Shown here: positions 48,415 to 58,471 of the stretch, one piece after another
Position numbering within the stretch: position 1 is the first letter of the stretch
Layout of the letters: the number at the start of each line of letters is the position of its first letter
Source of the DNA: Psychromonas algicola
GTDB lineage: Bacteria; Pseudomonadota; Gammaproteobacteria; Enterobacterales; Psychromonadaceae
Direction of reading: 5' to 3'
Assembly: GCF_004378355.1 (NCBI RefSeq)
Contig: NZ_SNUB01000006.1
Coordinates: 1-64,000, forward strand
Length of the DNA: 64,000 nt
Notes under the pieces: model-generated
The model's input: the letters and a program-made list of their open reading frames with translations, nothing else
Told to the model about the DNA's origin: nothing
The model's database searches: none
Program-made: the position numbers and the translations under genes

Positions 48415-50835
48415 TTAATTACATTCAGTATAATTTGAAGATTGGCATTGTGTAGCCATTGCTTTTGCTTGTTGTAATTCTTGCTCTGTCATTTTGGCCG
48501 CAATAACCGAAAGAGCTTTTTGTGTTTGTTTATTATCGCCCGACAACTTTATCCACATATAAGATTTTAAGTAATCGCGAGCAGTGCCTCTGCCATAAAA
48601 ATAGAGTGAACCTAATGAATACTGCGCATCTGAGTGCGCCTGTTTTGCTGATTTTAGATACCAGCCAAATGCTTTTTTATAGTCTTTAGCAATGCCTTTG
48701 CCTTTTTCATACAAACCACCTAAATTATTCTCAGCATCAGCGCTTCCCTGCAAAGCAGCTTCTTTGTACCAGTAGATCGCTTTTTCAGTATCTTTTTTTG
48801 TACCGAAACCATTAGCATACATATAACCTAAGTTATTCTGTGCACCAACAAATCCTTGAGCAGCGGATTTTTGATACCAATACACCGCTTTTTTAAAATC
48901 CCTAAACACGCTTTTTTTGTCACTATACAGATAAGCTAAGTTGAATTGTGCTGAGGTGTGACCTTGTTCTGCTGCTTGTTGATACCAATACAAGGCTTGT
49001 TTGACATCCTTGGGGCTATCGTTATTATAATTTAATGCTAAATGAAACTGTGCGAGAGACATGCCTTTCTTAGCCGCTTTTTCGTACCAAGCTCTTGCCA
49101 ACTCATTATCTTTGTTAACACCGTTACCTTCACTATATGCATCACCTAAATAATTCATGGCTTTGGCATAATCTTGTTTTACTGCCTTACGAAACCAAAT
49201 AACGGCTTGCTTTGGATCCTTTTCCCCCCCTCTTCCAACGTTATACATTAACCCTAAATTGCTTTGTGCAACGGCAAGTCCTGCTTCAGCCGCTTTTTGA
49301 TACCAGTAGAATGCTTGCTTTTGATCTTTTTCGACCCCGTCTCCAGTTTCATATATAACACCCAGATTATTTTGAGCAGAAAGGTGACCTTGCTCAGCTG
49401 CTTTTTGGTACCACTCTAATGCCAACGGTTTATTTTTAGTGGTACCTGCGCCATTTTGATACATCCAAGCAGTAGAGTATTGAGCACCATCATGCCCTTG
49501 TAATGCTGCTTTTTGATACCAATAAAATGCTTGTTTAAGATCTTTAGATAAACCGAGAGATCCATTGTCATAGCTTACAGCAAGATTATATTGAGAGTAT
49601 TGATGACCTTGTTCTGCCGCTTTTTGATACCAGTAAATAGCTTGTTTAGCACTTTTATCTAAGCCACTACTTCCTTCTTCATACCTTACTGCAAGGTTAT
49701 ATTGTGCGTATTGGTCACCTGCATCCGCTGCTTTTTGATACCAGTAAATAGCTTTTTCGGGATCTTTTTTAACACCTCTACCTACCGCATAAATAACCCC
49801 TAACTGATATTGAGAATCGACATGACCGTTTTCAGCAGCTTTTTGATACCAAGACAGCGATAACAGATCATTCTGCTCAACACCTAGACCTTTATGATAA
49901 CGGTATGCAAGGTTATATTGTGCACTTGAACTATTTAAAGCCGCTGCTTTTTGATACCAATAAACGGCAAGCTCACCATCTTTTGTTACCCCCTGCCCGT
50001 TGGCATACATCACACCAATATTTAATTGTGCACTTGCATGCTCTTTTCTTGCTGCTTTTCTAAACCAGTGTATCGCTTTGCTATAATTTTTTTCGACACC
50101 TTCGCCATTAAGATAATTTAATGCTAATAAATATTGTGCAAATTTATCGCCTTGCTCAGCCGACTGTCGGTACCAGTAATTTGCTTTCTGTAAGTCTTTG
50201 GCAACGCCTTTAGCGTAAGTGTAACTGTCAGCCAAATAATATTGAGCTAATGAATCACCTTGTTCAGCAGACTTTTTAAACCATTGATAAGCTTGTTTAC
50301 TATCTTTAGAGACCCCTTCCCCATTAGCGTATTTAGAGCCTAGATTGTATTGTGCATAAATTTCACCTTGTAATGCAGCCCTGTGATACCAATAAGCTGC
50401 TTGCTTATGATCTTTATCAACGCCTTCGCCACTCGCGTACATCACGCCTAAATTATTTTGAGCAGAAGCATAATCTAACTCAGCCGATCTTTGATACCAA
50501 TAGGCCGCCTCTTTATCATCTCGTGTCACACCTTTGCCATGGTTATAAAGATAACCTAACCGATATTGGGCAGATACATTGTCATTTTTAGCAGAGAGTT
50601 TGTACCAATAAGCTGCTTTTTTATAATGCTCATCGGACTCAGTATTTTTTCGGTTGTAATAAAAGTCACCTAATCGACCTGGGTATAGGTGGTTATCATC
50701 TACGGCAATAATAGAAAAGTCTTCGTAAGTGGTTTCAAAGTCAACATCGTAAACTTTGCTAACGTGGAGAGAGAACTCATTTGCATAAAGAAACGATGTA
50801 AACAGCAGAAAAAAAGCAGAAGCAATACTTCTCAT
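48415..50835 (-). CDS. Secreted Sel1-repeat protein with about 19-20 repeats
   Basis: An 806-residue protein with a signal peptide (MRSIASAFFLLFTSFLYA). After a roughly 60-residue N-terminal region it is almost wholly Sel1-like repeats of 36 residues; I count 19, plus a degenerate twentieth. The consensus is KQAxYWYQKAAEQGxxxAQYNLGxxYxxGxGVxKD. Sel1 arrays form right-handed solenoids for protein binding, in periplasmic or surface roles. Its partner may be the 325-residue protein 12 bp downstream. Precise role unknown. Confidence 0.88.
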   Translation of the reverse strand: MRSIASAFFLLFTSFLYANEFSLHVSKVYDVDFETTYEDFSIIAVDDNHLYPGRLGDFYYNRKNTESDEHYKKAAYWYKLSAKNDNVSAQYRLGYLYNHGKGVTRDDKEAAYWYQRSAELDYASAQNNLGVMYASGEGVDKDHKQAAYWYHRAALQGEIYAQYNLGSKYANGEGVSKDSKQAYQWFKKSAEQGDSLAQYYLADSYTYAKGVAKDLQKANYWYRQSAEQGDKFAQYLLALNYLNGEGVEKNYSKAIHWFRKAARKEHASAQLNIGVMYANGQGVTKDGELAVYWYQKAAALNSSSAQYNLAYRYHKGLGVEQNDLLSLSWYQKAAENGHVDSQYQLGVIYAVGRGVKKDPEKAIYWYQKAADAGDQYAQYNLAVRYEEGSSGLDKSAKQAIYWYQKAAEQGHQYSQYNLAVSYDNGSLGLSKDLKQAFYWYQKAALQGHDGAQYSTAWMYQNGAGTTKNKPLALEWYQKAAEQGHLSAQNNLGVIYETGDGVEKDQKQAFYWYQKAAEAGLAVAQSNLGLMYNVGRGGEKDPKQAVIWFRKAVKQDYAKAMNYLGDAYSEGNGVNKDNELARAWYEKAAKKGMSLAQFHLALNYNNDSPKDVKQALYWYQQAAEQGHTSAQFNLAYLYSDKKSVFRDFKKAVYWYQKSAAQGFVGAQNNLGYMYANGFGTKKDTEKAIYWYKEAALQGSADAENNLGGLYEKGKGIAKDYKKAFGWYLKSAKQAHSDAQYSLGSLYFYGRGTARDYLKSYMWIKLSGDNKQTQKALSVIAAKMTEQELQQAKAMATQCQSSNYTECN

Positions 50836-51036
50836 AATGAATAACTCAACTTAATATATTGGAAAGATGGATATAAAAACAACAATGTTAGCACACCTCC
50901 TTAATAATAATCTTTCCGATATAAGATAAAGTGTTGATGATAAAATATTAAAATTGAAATGATTAAAGTACTCCTTGATAGCAAAATGATGGCTATTTCA
51001 ACTTATTAAAATCAACAACCAACGAAAGGTCTCATC

Positions 51037-51378
51037 ATGACAATAGAAGAAATATACCAAAATATTGCTAAAAATATGTTTAATAATTTACCAGAAAAAT
51101 GGAAAGAGTCTTATTTGGAAGTGGAGCGTGATGATAGTGACGCAATAGGTTTTAAAGGAGGATATATCAATGAAGTCAGTGAATTTACTTCTTTCAAGTT
51201 CAGAGAGTTTACTAACAGACAGGATTTGAGTCGTGATTTTCACTTGCTATATGAGATGACGAGCGAAGGTGGTAATAGCAAATGGAACAAAGCAAAGTTT
51301 ACTTTATACCCCTCTGGAAAATTCAGTTTAGATTTTACATGGAATCAAGAAATGGCTGATGAACTATCGAATGGCTAA
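51037..51378 (+). CDS. YezG/DUF600-like immunity protein, orphan
   Basis: A 113-residue acidic cytosolic protein. The helical start (IEEIYQNIAKNMFNNLP), a central strand region, and the C-terminal SKWNKAKFTLYPSGKFSLDF with TWN resemble YezG/DUF600 immunity proteins that neutralise polymorphic nuclease toxins. Similarity is recalled, not computed. No toxin gene is adjacent (Sel1 gene left, pilC right), so it would be an orphan immunity gene. ATG follows GAAAGG. Confidence 0.5.
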   Translation: MTIEEIYQNIAKNMFNNLPEKWKESYLEVERDDSDAIGFKGGYINEVSEFTSFKFREFTNRQDLSRDFHLLYEMTSEGGNSKWNKAKFTLYPSGKFSLDFTWNQEMADELSNG

Positions 51379-51400
51379 AGCAGTGTTTGAATGCCATGAA

Positions 51401-52627
51401 TCACCCAATGACACTCCCTAATTTAAAGATAGGTAAATACATCGCGATGATTAATGACCCCACAACAATTCCCAAGACCACCATAATAATTGGCTCTAAT
51501 AAACTGGTTAGTCCATCAACTGTGTTATCAACTTGCCCTTCGTAAATATCGGCAACTTTACTTAACATACTATCTAACGTACCTGATTCTTCACCGATCA
51601 TCACCATCTGTGACACCATATTAGGAAACAAGTGTGTGGCATTCATGGCATGATGAATTTGCATACCTTCCATCACTTCAGCACGCATCATTTTAATTGC
51701 AGAACGATAGACATAATTGCCCGAAGCATCGGCGGCGGAAACTAACGCATCGATTAAAGGAATACCTGCAGTAAAAGTGGTCGCTAAAGTTCTAGCAAAA
51801 CGGGCAATCGCCGCTTTATGTAAGAGTGAATTAATCACGGGAATAGTTAACATACATTTATCGGTATAATTTTTTACTTTTTGACTCTTTCTATGCGCCC
51901 TTTTAAACAGCAAAACTAGTGCTAAACAACTCACAAAAATCAATAAGCAATTATTTTTTACGAACTCCGAAACACTTAATACAAATAGTGTGAAGCTGGG
52001 TAATTCTGCCCCAAAGCTTTGATAAATATCTTTAAACTGAGGAATAACAAAGAGAAGCAATAACAGAGTAACGCCTCCCGCGACAAATAAAATAGCAGCA
52101 GGATATAACATGGCTTTTTTGATTTTAGATTTTAAAACTTGGGATTTTTCTTGGTAGGTTGCGATGCGATCATAGATGATATCCAAAGTACCGGATTGTT
52201 CCCCTACTTCCACTAGATCACAATATAAATTATCAAAATACTTAGGGTAGCTTGCTAATACTTGAGACAAAGCAATACCAGTTGAAACATCATGACTAAT
52301 GGCTGTAATGAGTTGTCTTAATAACGGTTTTTCACTACCTTTAGCAATTAAGTCCAGGCTCTGTACTAGTGGAACACTTGCGTTTAACATGGTCGCAACT
52401 TGCCTAGAAAAGATTGCAATATCCATGGTTGTAATTGCTTGGTTAAATGAAAATAGAGACTTGGGTTTCTTTTTAATACGCGTAACATTAATACTTTGTT
52501 TTCTTAATTCACTTTTTGCTTCAGTAATACTGCTTGCCTGTAATTCACCAGAAAGCGTTAATCCTTTGCGACTAATTCCCTTCCAATAAAAAAGTTGCAG
52601 CGTAGGAGCTTCGGTTTTTATTTCCAT
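51401..52627 (-). CDS. pilC: Type IV pilus inner-membrane platform protein PilC
   Basis: The ATG at 52627 (MEIKTEAPTLQLF, 408 residues) follows AAGGGGG and fits PilC length. Two T2SSF domains are seen, the first with FSRQVATMLNASVPLVQSLD and the second with FARTLATTFTAGIPLIDALV, joined by three membrane helices. It anchors the pilus assembly machine. Last of pilA-pilB-pilC; the usual pilD does not follow. Confidence 0.93.
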   Translation of the reverse strand: MEIKTEAPTLQLFYWKGISRKGLTLSGELQASSITEAKSELRKQSINVTRIKKKPKSLFSFNQAITTMDIAIFSRQVATMLNASVPLVQSLDLIAKGSEKPLLRQLITAISHDVSTGIALSQVLASYPKYFDNLYCDLVEVGEQSGTLDIIYDRIATYQEKSQVLKSKIKKAMLYPAAILFVAGGVTLLLLLFVIPQFKDIYQSFGAELPSFTLFVLSVSEFVKNNCLLIFVSCLALVLLFKRAHRKSQKVKNYTDKCMLTIPVINSLLHKAAIARFARTLATTFTAGIPLIDALVSAADASGNYVYRSAIKMMRAEVMEGMQIHHAMNATHLFPNMVSQMVMIGEESGTLDSMLSKVADIYEGQVDNTVDGLTSLLEPIIMVVLGIVVGSLIIAMYLPIFKLGSVIG

Positions 52628-52676
52628 AAAAACCCCCTTAAATTCAGATTTTAACAATATAAGAAAACGATAATCG

Positions 52677-54365
52677 CTAAGTCACTCGTGTGACTTCATT
52701 CAAGCTAATCACACCTGCTAAGGCCTGTTTAATTGCGGATTGACGTAATGACAACATACCTTCTTTTTGCGCCGTATTATAAAGTTGCATGGCATTACCC
52801 GTATTTAAAATGACACTTTCTAATGCTTCTGACATTGCCATCATTTCATAAACCCCAATACGACCTTTATAACCATCAGTGCATTTATCACAACCCACAG
52901 GTTTATAGAGGCGATGCTTCTGAGTTAACTGTTGTTCAGTAAAACCAATTTCAAGTAATTCATGGTCACTGATTTTCAATGGCGCTTTACATTCTACGCA
53001 TAAACGACGAGGTAAACGTTGTGCAATAATCAGTGAAACTGACGAAGCAACATTAAAAGCAGGTACGCCCATATTTAATAGCCTTGTGACGGTATCGGCT
53101 GCGGAATTGGTATGTAATGTCGATAAAACTAAGTGACCTGTTTGTGCGGCTTTTATGGCTATTTCAGCGGTTTCTAAATCACGAATTTCTCCGACCATAA
53201 CGACATCGGGATCCTGACGTAAAAAAGAACGCAATGCAGATGCAAAAGTAAGCCCAACCTTGTTATTGATTTGTACCTGATTAATGCCAGTTAAGTTGAT
53301 TTCCACAGGATCTTCAGCCGTTGATATATTCCGTTCAACGGTGTTGAGAATATTTAACCCTGTATATAAAGAAACCGTCTTACCACTTCCTGTCGGCCCT
53401 GTGATTAAAATAAGCCCTTGCGGCTTGGCTAATGCGCTTAGATATTTACTCTTTTGCTCTTCACTATAACCCAGCGCATCAATGTCTAGATTGGCTGCAG
53501 AGGAATCCAAAATCCGCATCACTATTTTTTCGCCCCACATAGTAGGCAAGGTACTTACACGAAGATCGACATTGCGTTTATTGGATATTTTTAATTTAAT
53601 TCGCCCATCTTGAGGCAAGCGCCGTTCGGCAATATCTAATTTAGACATGACCTTTAGCCGAGCAGAAAAGCGATTCGCTAAATTGACAGGAGGAGAAGCG
53701 ACTTCATAAAGAATCCCATCGACACGAAAGCGAATGCGATATTTACTTTCATAGGGTTCAAAGTGAAGATCTGAAGCGCCTTTCTTCACAGCATCAATCA
53801 ATATCCCGTTAATATATTTAACAATAGGCGCATCATCATCAACCACTTGCATTTCATCTAATCGCGATTGTGAATCATCAATTTCTATATCATCGATATC
53901 CCCCACATCGTTTAATACACCAATGCCATCATTAAGTTTATTTTCAATGGCTTTATTAAGCTTCGCCTCTTCCACTAACAAAACTTCTGTGTGCATGCCT
54001 AAACTGAAACTAAACTCATCTAAAGCAGTTAAGTTAGTAGGGTCGGACATTGCGATATAAAGTGTTTTTTGTTTTGAATAAATAGGTAAAGCATGATGTT
54101 TTTCTATCAATTTATGGTCGATAAATTCTTCAGGAATTTCATCTAACATAAGATGTTCAAACTCCACCAAAGGTATGTCGTATTCTTTTGCGCAGAATTT
54201 GGCTAATGCCAAACTATCAATAAGATTATTTTCAACAAGGTAGTGCACTAAGGTTTTATTTTCAGATAATGCTGATGCAAGAATCACCTGTAAGTTAGCA
54301 ACAGGCAGCAAGTTTGCAGCGGTAAGGTTAGCGATAAGACCGTTAATGGGTAATGGCATAATCAA
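52677..54365 (-). CDS. pilB: Type IV pilus assembly ATPase PilB
   Basis: A 562-residue extension ATPase. An N-terminal T2SSE domain is followed by the GspE-type core: Walker [15 protein letters not shown], Asp and His boxes in [14 protein letters not shown] and [15 protein letters not shown], and a tetracysteine zinc site (RRLCVEC then CDKC). Gap to pilA is 1 bp, so they are tightly coupled. Confidence 0.95.
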   Translation of the reverse strand: MIMPLPINGLIANLTAANLLPVANLQVILASALSENKTLVHYLVENNLIDSLALAKFCAKEYDIPLVEFEHLMLDEIPEEFIDHKLIEKHHALPIYSKQKTLYIAMSDPTNLTALDEFSFSLGMHTEVLLVEEAKLNKAIENKLNDGIGVLNDVGDIDDIEIDDSQSRLDEMQVVDDDAPIVKYINGILIDAVKKGASDLHFEPYESKYRIRFRVDGILYEVASPPVNLANRFSARLKVMSKLDIAERRLPQDGRIKLKISNKRNVDLRVSTLPTMWGEKIVMRILDSSAANLDIDALGYSEEQKSKYLSALAKPQGLILITGPTGSGKTVSLYTGLNILNTVERNISTAEDPVEINLTGINQVQINNKVGLTFASALRSFLRQDPDVVMVGEIRDLETAEIAIKAAQTGHLVLSTLHTNSAADTVTRLLNMGVPAFNVASSVSLIIAQRLPRRLCVECKAPLKISDHELLEIGFTEQQLTQKHRLYKPVGCDKCTDGYKGRIGVYEMMAMSEALESVILNTGNAMQLYNTAQKEGMLSLRQSAIKQALAGVISLNEVTRVT

Positions 54366-54779
54366 TTACTCGGTTGCGAGTTCATTACATCCTTTTAGGA
54401 TGCTATTACAGCTATCAATATCACTGGTAATTTTCCAAGTAATCATTCCACTATCAGCGTCACCTTGGTATTGAATGATTTTATCTTCGTTAGCGTAAAT
54501 AACATTAACTTTAATAGCACCATTGATAACACTTTCTACATGCCCAGCTACATCTGGAATATCATTCGTCCCTGCATCACAACCAGCGAAGGTGCCGAGT
54601 AGGTTATAACAAACTGCAACACCGAGTTTATAAGGATCAATGCCCGACAAATCGGCCATAACTTGTGCTTTATTGGTGTAGTTTTTATATTGTGGAAAAG
54701 CCGCCGTTGCAAGAATAGCGATGATTGCAATAACAATTAATAACTCAATGAGACTAAAACCCGCTACTGTCTTTTTCAT
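54366..54779 (-). CDS. pilA: Type IV major pilin PilA
   Basis: A 137-residue prepilin with a short leader and cleavage at G-F in VAGFSLIELLIVIAIIAI, with E5 of the mature helix present. Four Cys occur in the globular part (two near the middle, two in the C-terminal D-region loop, CNSILKGC). Prepilin peptidase is not in the window. The gene has its own leader with a TTGCTTA/TAAGCAA hairpin at 54797-54818. Confidence 0.93.
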   Translation of the reverse strand: MKKTVAGFSLIELLIVIAIIAILATAAFPQYKNYTNKAQVMADLSGIDPYKLGVAVCYNLLGTFAGCDAGTNDIPDVAGHVESVINGAIKVNVIYANEDKIIQYQGDADSGMITWKITSDIDSCNSILKGCNELATE

Positions 54780-55296
54780 CCTACTTAATCCTTCTTTTGC
54801 TTAATTAATGCTAAGCAATTTCAAATCGTCACACGTAAACTTTTTGAATTAAAGGTTAAATGAAGCATAAAAACATTACCGATCACATTAAATATGTCAT
54901 CTGAATTTCACGCTGAAAAACAGTTCCACTCGACGCATAAATTAACGTAAATGGCTGTTATCTTTACGCAATTTATAACAAAAAAGTGAGCTGTGTTAGC
55001 CAGGAAAATAAATAAACTATTTATCGTGATTGGTATAATGAATATCCCAAGATCGAAATAGCTCCAAAGCAACCTTATTATTGATGAATTATAATCATAG
55101 TTAATTTGTACAAAAAAAGAACAGAAAGCGTAAATAAAAATTAAGCTGATTTTATAAAAACGACTTATTTAATTGTTTTTACAAACAAAATCAGAAAACA
55201 ATCTTTTTAAAAGAAGAATGATTAAGCATCAGATAAAAAAAGAGCGACTTAATCATATTAAGTCGCTCAGAATGAATGAAAAAAGAACGCGATTCC
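54780..55296. other. AT-rich region between pilA and nhaD
   Basis: 517 bases with no ORF I support. It carries the pilA 5' leader hairpin (54797-54818) and the nhaD terminator (55234-55268). I searched the minus strand for a sigma54 site (TGGCAC-N5-TTGC) and saw none. The middle 400 bp is unexplained. Confidence 0.55.
55234..55268 (-). terminator. Rho-independent terminator of nhaD
   Basis: GAGCGACTTA / TAAGTCGCTC (10 bp, perfect; 55242-55251 and 55259-55268), followed on the minus strand by seven T's. It starts 28 bp after the nhaD stop. Confidence 0.88.
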
Positions 55297-56739
55297 CTAG
55301 AAGTAAGAGGCGTTAATCCAAAGATGTGCAAAGATGCTCGCAATGTAACCTAATGCAATCACAGGCGTCCATTTTAGGTGAGCACCGAAGGTATAAATAC
55401 CACGGGCTTGCCCCATTAAAGCCACACCCGCAGCACTACCAATAGAGAACAAACTACCACCAACACCGGCAGTCAATGTCACTAATAACCACTGTCCAAT
55501 GCTCATATCTGGATGCATACTCAATACAGCAAACATAACAGGGATATTATCAACAACCGCAGATAACACACCGACAGTGACATTAGCATAAGTAGGATCC
55601 CAGTTTGTGTACATCGCTTCTGAAACCATGCTTAGGTAACCCATAAAGCCCAAACCACCTACACACAAGACAACGCCGTAGAAGAAGAATAAGGTATCCC
55701 ATTCTGCTTTCGCAACTTTATTGAAAATATCAAAAGGCGTTTCTTTACTTAATAGTGAAAGTCTTTGATGCTGCTCGCCTTCAGTTTTAGCCAATGCAGT
55801 TTGATAGTAGCTTTTTTGAGTTTTACGTAAAAAGAAAGCAAAGAACTGCAATAAACCTAAACCTGTCATCATGCCTAAAACAGGTGGCATTCCTAATACA
55901 GAATGCCCCATAACAGCAAAGAAGATAGTTGTTAGAAACAAGGCAACAATACGACGAGCACCACGTTTCATATGCACAACTTCACCATCACCTTTCGCCG
56001 CTTCGTTGGAAATAAAGAAACTGATGATAATCGCAGGCACTAAGAAGTTAACAGCGGCTGGAATAAATAGTGCGAAGAAGGTACCAAATTGAACCATACC
56101 TTTTTGCCAAACCATTAAGGTTGTAATGTCACCAAATGGACTAAACGCACCACCAGCATTGGCTGCAACAACAATATTAATACAGGCTAAGGTAATGAAT
56201 TTTTTATTGTCTCCCCCAACTTTCATTACAATGGCACACATCAACAGTGCTGTTGTTAGATTGTCCGCAACAGGTGAGATAAAGAAAGCTAATAACCCCG
56301 TTAACCAAAAAATCAGTCTTAAGGTAAAACCTTTATTAACCATCCAAGCACGTAAGGCATCAAACAGTTGGCGTTCTTCCATGGAATTAATGTAAGTCAT
56401 TGCAACTAATAAAAAGAAAAACAGCTCTGCATATTCTAATAAATTATGACGGAACGCAGCTTCCGATTCATGGGACATACCATGCTGAGAATAATAGTAA
56501 CCAATCATTCCCCAAATAATACCCGCAGCAATAAGTACAGGTTTTGATTTACGTAAATGGGTAACGTCTTCTAACATAACTAAACAATAAGCAATGCCAA
56601 AAAATAAAAGTGCAGCATAGCCGATACCATGTGAGGTTAAGTCAATAATATCCCCTGTTCCATTAGCAAACAAAGAGGGAGAAAAGAAAACGATAAAGAT
56701 GGCCGAAATGATATTAAAAATTTTCAACGAATTGAACAT
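55297..56739 (-). CDS. nhaD: Na+/H+ antiporter NhaD
   Basis: A 480-residue polytopic antiporter of the ion-transporter superfamily, with about twelve helices and a hydrophobic leader. Characteristic text: FFISPVADNLTTALLMCAIV with the ion-site Asp/Asn, VVAANAGGAFSPFGDITTLMV, and VLSAVVDNIPVMFAVL (second D-N pair). It exports Na+ or Li+ in exchange for protons, fitting a marine bacterium. Monocistronic. Confidence 0.95.
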   Translation of the reverse strand: MFNSLKIFNIISAIFIVFFSPSLFANGTGDIIDLTSHGIGYAALLFFGIAYCLVMLEDVTHLRKSKPVLIAAGIIWGMIGYYYSQHGMSHESEAAFRHNLLEYAELFFFLLVAMTYINSMEERQLFDALRAWMVNKGFTLRLIFWLTGLLAFFISPVADNLTTALLMCAIVMKVGGDNKKFITLACINIVVAANAGGAFSPFGDITTLMVWQKGMVQFGTFFALFIPAAVNFLVPAIIISFFISNEAAKGDGEVVHMKRGARRIVALFLTTIFFAVMGHSVLGMPPVLGMMTGLGLLQFFAFFLRKTQKSYYQTALAKTEGEQHQRLSLLSKETPFDIFNKVAKAEWDTLFFFYGVVLCVGGLGFMGYLSMVSEAMYTNWDPTYANVTVGVLSAVVDNIPVMFAVLSMHPDMSIGQWLLVTLTAGVGGSLFSIGSAAGVALMGQARGIYTFGAHLKWTPVIALGYIASIFAHLWINASYF

Positions 56740-56934
56740 GACACTTTCCTTCAGATAATAAATATATTGAAACGAGAAGATTTAAGTGAAATTTTAACAA
56801 ACAGAAAGTGAACACAACGTGATTTACAACAAGTAAAAGCGGAGAATCATCACATAAACTCATATAAAACCGCTTTACATAAATAACAAATAAGAGTATT
56901 TAGCTCATTGATAAATAATCGTATTTTTTAAGTA

Positions 56935-57618
56935 TTAAAGTTTTTTATTAACAAACATGCAACGTGATAAGGTTTCAAATTGAGGATAGAGATTAAGATG
57001 AGAAATACTTAGTTTATCAATATTAAGCAACAAACTGTGTTGTAATGGAATATGCAAAAAATGAGATAAAATAGAACGAATAACACCTGCGTGAGTAATA
57101 ATAATAATTGTTTTTGAGCTTGTTTCACGTGCTAATTGAGCCTTTAATTCATCCCATGCATTAATCACTCGAGCATCAAAGCTACGTGCACTTTCACCAT
57201 TCGGAAATGTGTAATCAATTAAGTCATTATTCCAGCTTTCAATTTTATCTTGTCCAATATTTTGCCAAGACTGCCCTTCCCAATCTCCAAAGTTAATCTC
57301 CTTAAAAGCGTCATTGCAATGTAGTTGAGCCTGCAATGTGGGATCTGCTTGAGATTCCAATGCTTGGTTTAAAGTTTGTGCGAGTTGAACACAACGTTTT
57401 AGCGGGCTACTTATAATGATTGGCGAAGAGTAAGCCAAGCTTTCTAGCTGAGAGGTATTGGTGAAATAGTCAATAAGACGAGCTTGTTCAGCCTCAAATC
57501 CAGCAGAGACTTCACAATTTAATTGCCCATAACAAACACCGACAGGCACATTAACTTCCCCATGACGAACAAGATAAATTTGATGGGTTATCAGTGTGTT
57601 GCTTTCAGACTGGCTCAT
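56935..57618 (-). CDS. cobC: Histidine phosphatase, probable alpha-ribazole phosphatase CobC
   Basis: A 227-residue phosphoglycerate-mutase-fold enzyme. Catalytic His lies in YLVRHGEVNVPVG; SSPLKRCVQLAQTL, FKEINFGDWEGQSW and IITHAGVIRSIL supply the other active-site residues. Position downstream of cobT and cobS identifies it as the phosphatase acting on alpha-ribazole-5'-phosphate or adenosylcobalamin-5'-phosphate. The gap to cobS is 17 bp. Confidence 0.9.
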   Translation of the reverse strand: MSQSESNTLITHQIYLVRHGEVNVPVGVCYGQLNCEVSAGFEAEQARLIDYFTNTSQLESLAYSSPIIISSPLKRCVQLAQTLNQALESQADPTLQAQLHCNDAFKEINFGDWEGQSWQNIGQDKIESWNNDLIDYTFPNGESARSFDARVINAWDELKAQLARETSSKTIIIITHAGVIRSILSHFLHIPLQHSLLLNIDKLSISHLNLYPQFETLSRCMFVNKKL

Positions 57619-57635
57619 AAAAGGATATCGTTATA

Positions 57636-58433
57636 TTAAGAAAAAATAGCAGGATTTGATTCAAATAAAGGTAATAAAATCAAAAAGATTAATAACTCAT
57701 TTAGTTGCTGCAAAAAGCCTAAACAGTCTCCAGTGTAACCTTGTATTTGCTTGTTAAAATAAGCACGACATAATAATGTACTTATGGTGAGCAAACAAAG
57801 TATCAGCACACTCCACAATACAGGCATCCAATACATTGAGCTCAAACCCATTAAAATAGCCAGCAACAAATACTTTTTAGGTAAAGCATGAGAGGAACTA
57901 GCCGCTTTGCTACTTTCATCATCTCTTGCATATAAACTACATTGAATAACAGCTAATAGACTGAGACGGCTCAACATAGCAGCACTTAATAACAGCGCAA
58001 AGAAAACAATATTAGATTGTAAAGAAAGCGTAATTAACAGATTGATTTTCAGAGCAAAAAGCAAGATCAAGCCCAGCACACCATAAGTGCCAATCTGGCT
58101 ATCCTTCATGATCGCCAAACATTGTTTTTTAGTATAACCACCGCCAAAACCGTCACAGCTATCTGCAAAACCATCTTCATGTAATGCACCAGTAAACAAT
58201 AAGCTCGCAACTAACATCAAAATAACACTAATCGTATTATCAAACATGCTTTGCGCAACATAAAAAACACAAAAACCAAGGATCGCAGAAAATGCCCCCA
58301 CCACTGGGAAATAAGCATTGCCTAAGTGGAAGGGATAAGCTTTAAAATCAGTAGAGCGTGGAACAGATAAGCGAGAAAAAAACGATAATGCATAACACAA
58401 TAAAGTCCATTGTTTTTTAAAACTAGCTAACAT
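57636..58433 (-). CDS. cobS: Adenosylcobinamide-GDP ribazoletransferase
   Basis: A 265-residue inner-membrane enzyme joining adenosylcobinamide-GDP and alpha-ribazole(-phosphate) to form cobalamin(-phosphate). ALHEDGFADSCDGFGGG is the invariant Asp-rich metal/substrate motif, followed by IMKDSQIGTYGVLGL. Multiple membrane helices. Middle gene of cobT-cobS-cobC. Confidence 0.95.
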   Translation of the reverse strand: MLASFKKQWTLLCYALSFFSRLSVPRSTDFKAYPFHLGNAYFPVVGAFSAILGFCVFYVAQSMFDNTISVILMLVASLLFTGALHEDGFADSCDGFGGGYTKKQCLAIMKDSQIGTYGVLGLILLFALKINLLITLSLQSNIVFFALLLSAAMLSRLSLLAVIQCSLYARDDESSKAASSSHALPKKYLLLAILMGLSSMYWMPVLWSVLILCLLTISTLLCRAYFNKQIQGYTGDCLGFLQQLNELLIFLILLPLFESNPAIFS

Positions 58434-58471
58434 CTACTTCACTCTCTATTTATTACGGTGGATTTATTAAC

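Noticed and set aside
48415-50835. Sel1 repeats as a tandem DNA repeat or CRISPR-like array
   Set aside because: The periodicity (about 108 bp) is in protein consensus only; codons diverge between units and no spacer structure exists.
54780-55296. Sigma54 promoter upstream of pilA
   Set aside because: No TGGCAC-N5-TTGC pattern on the minus strand, although many pilA genes use sigma54.
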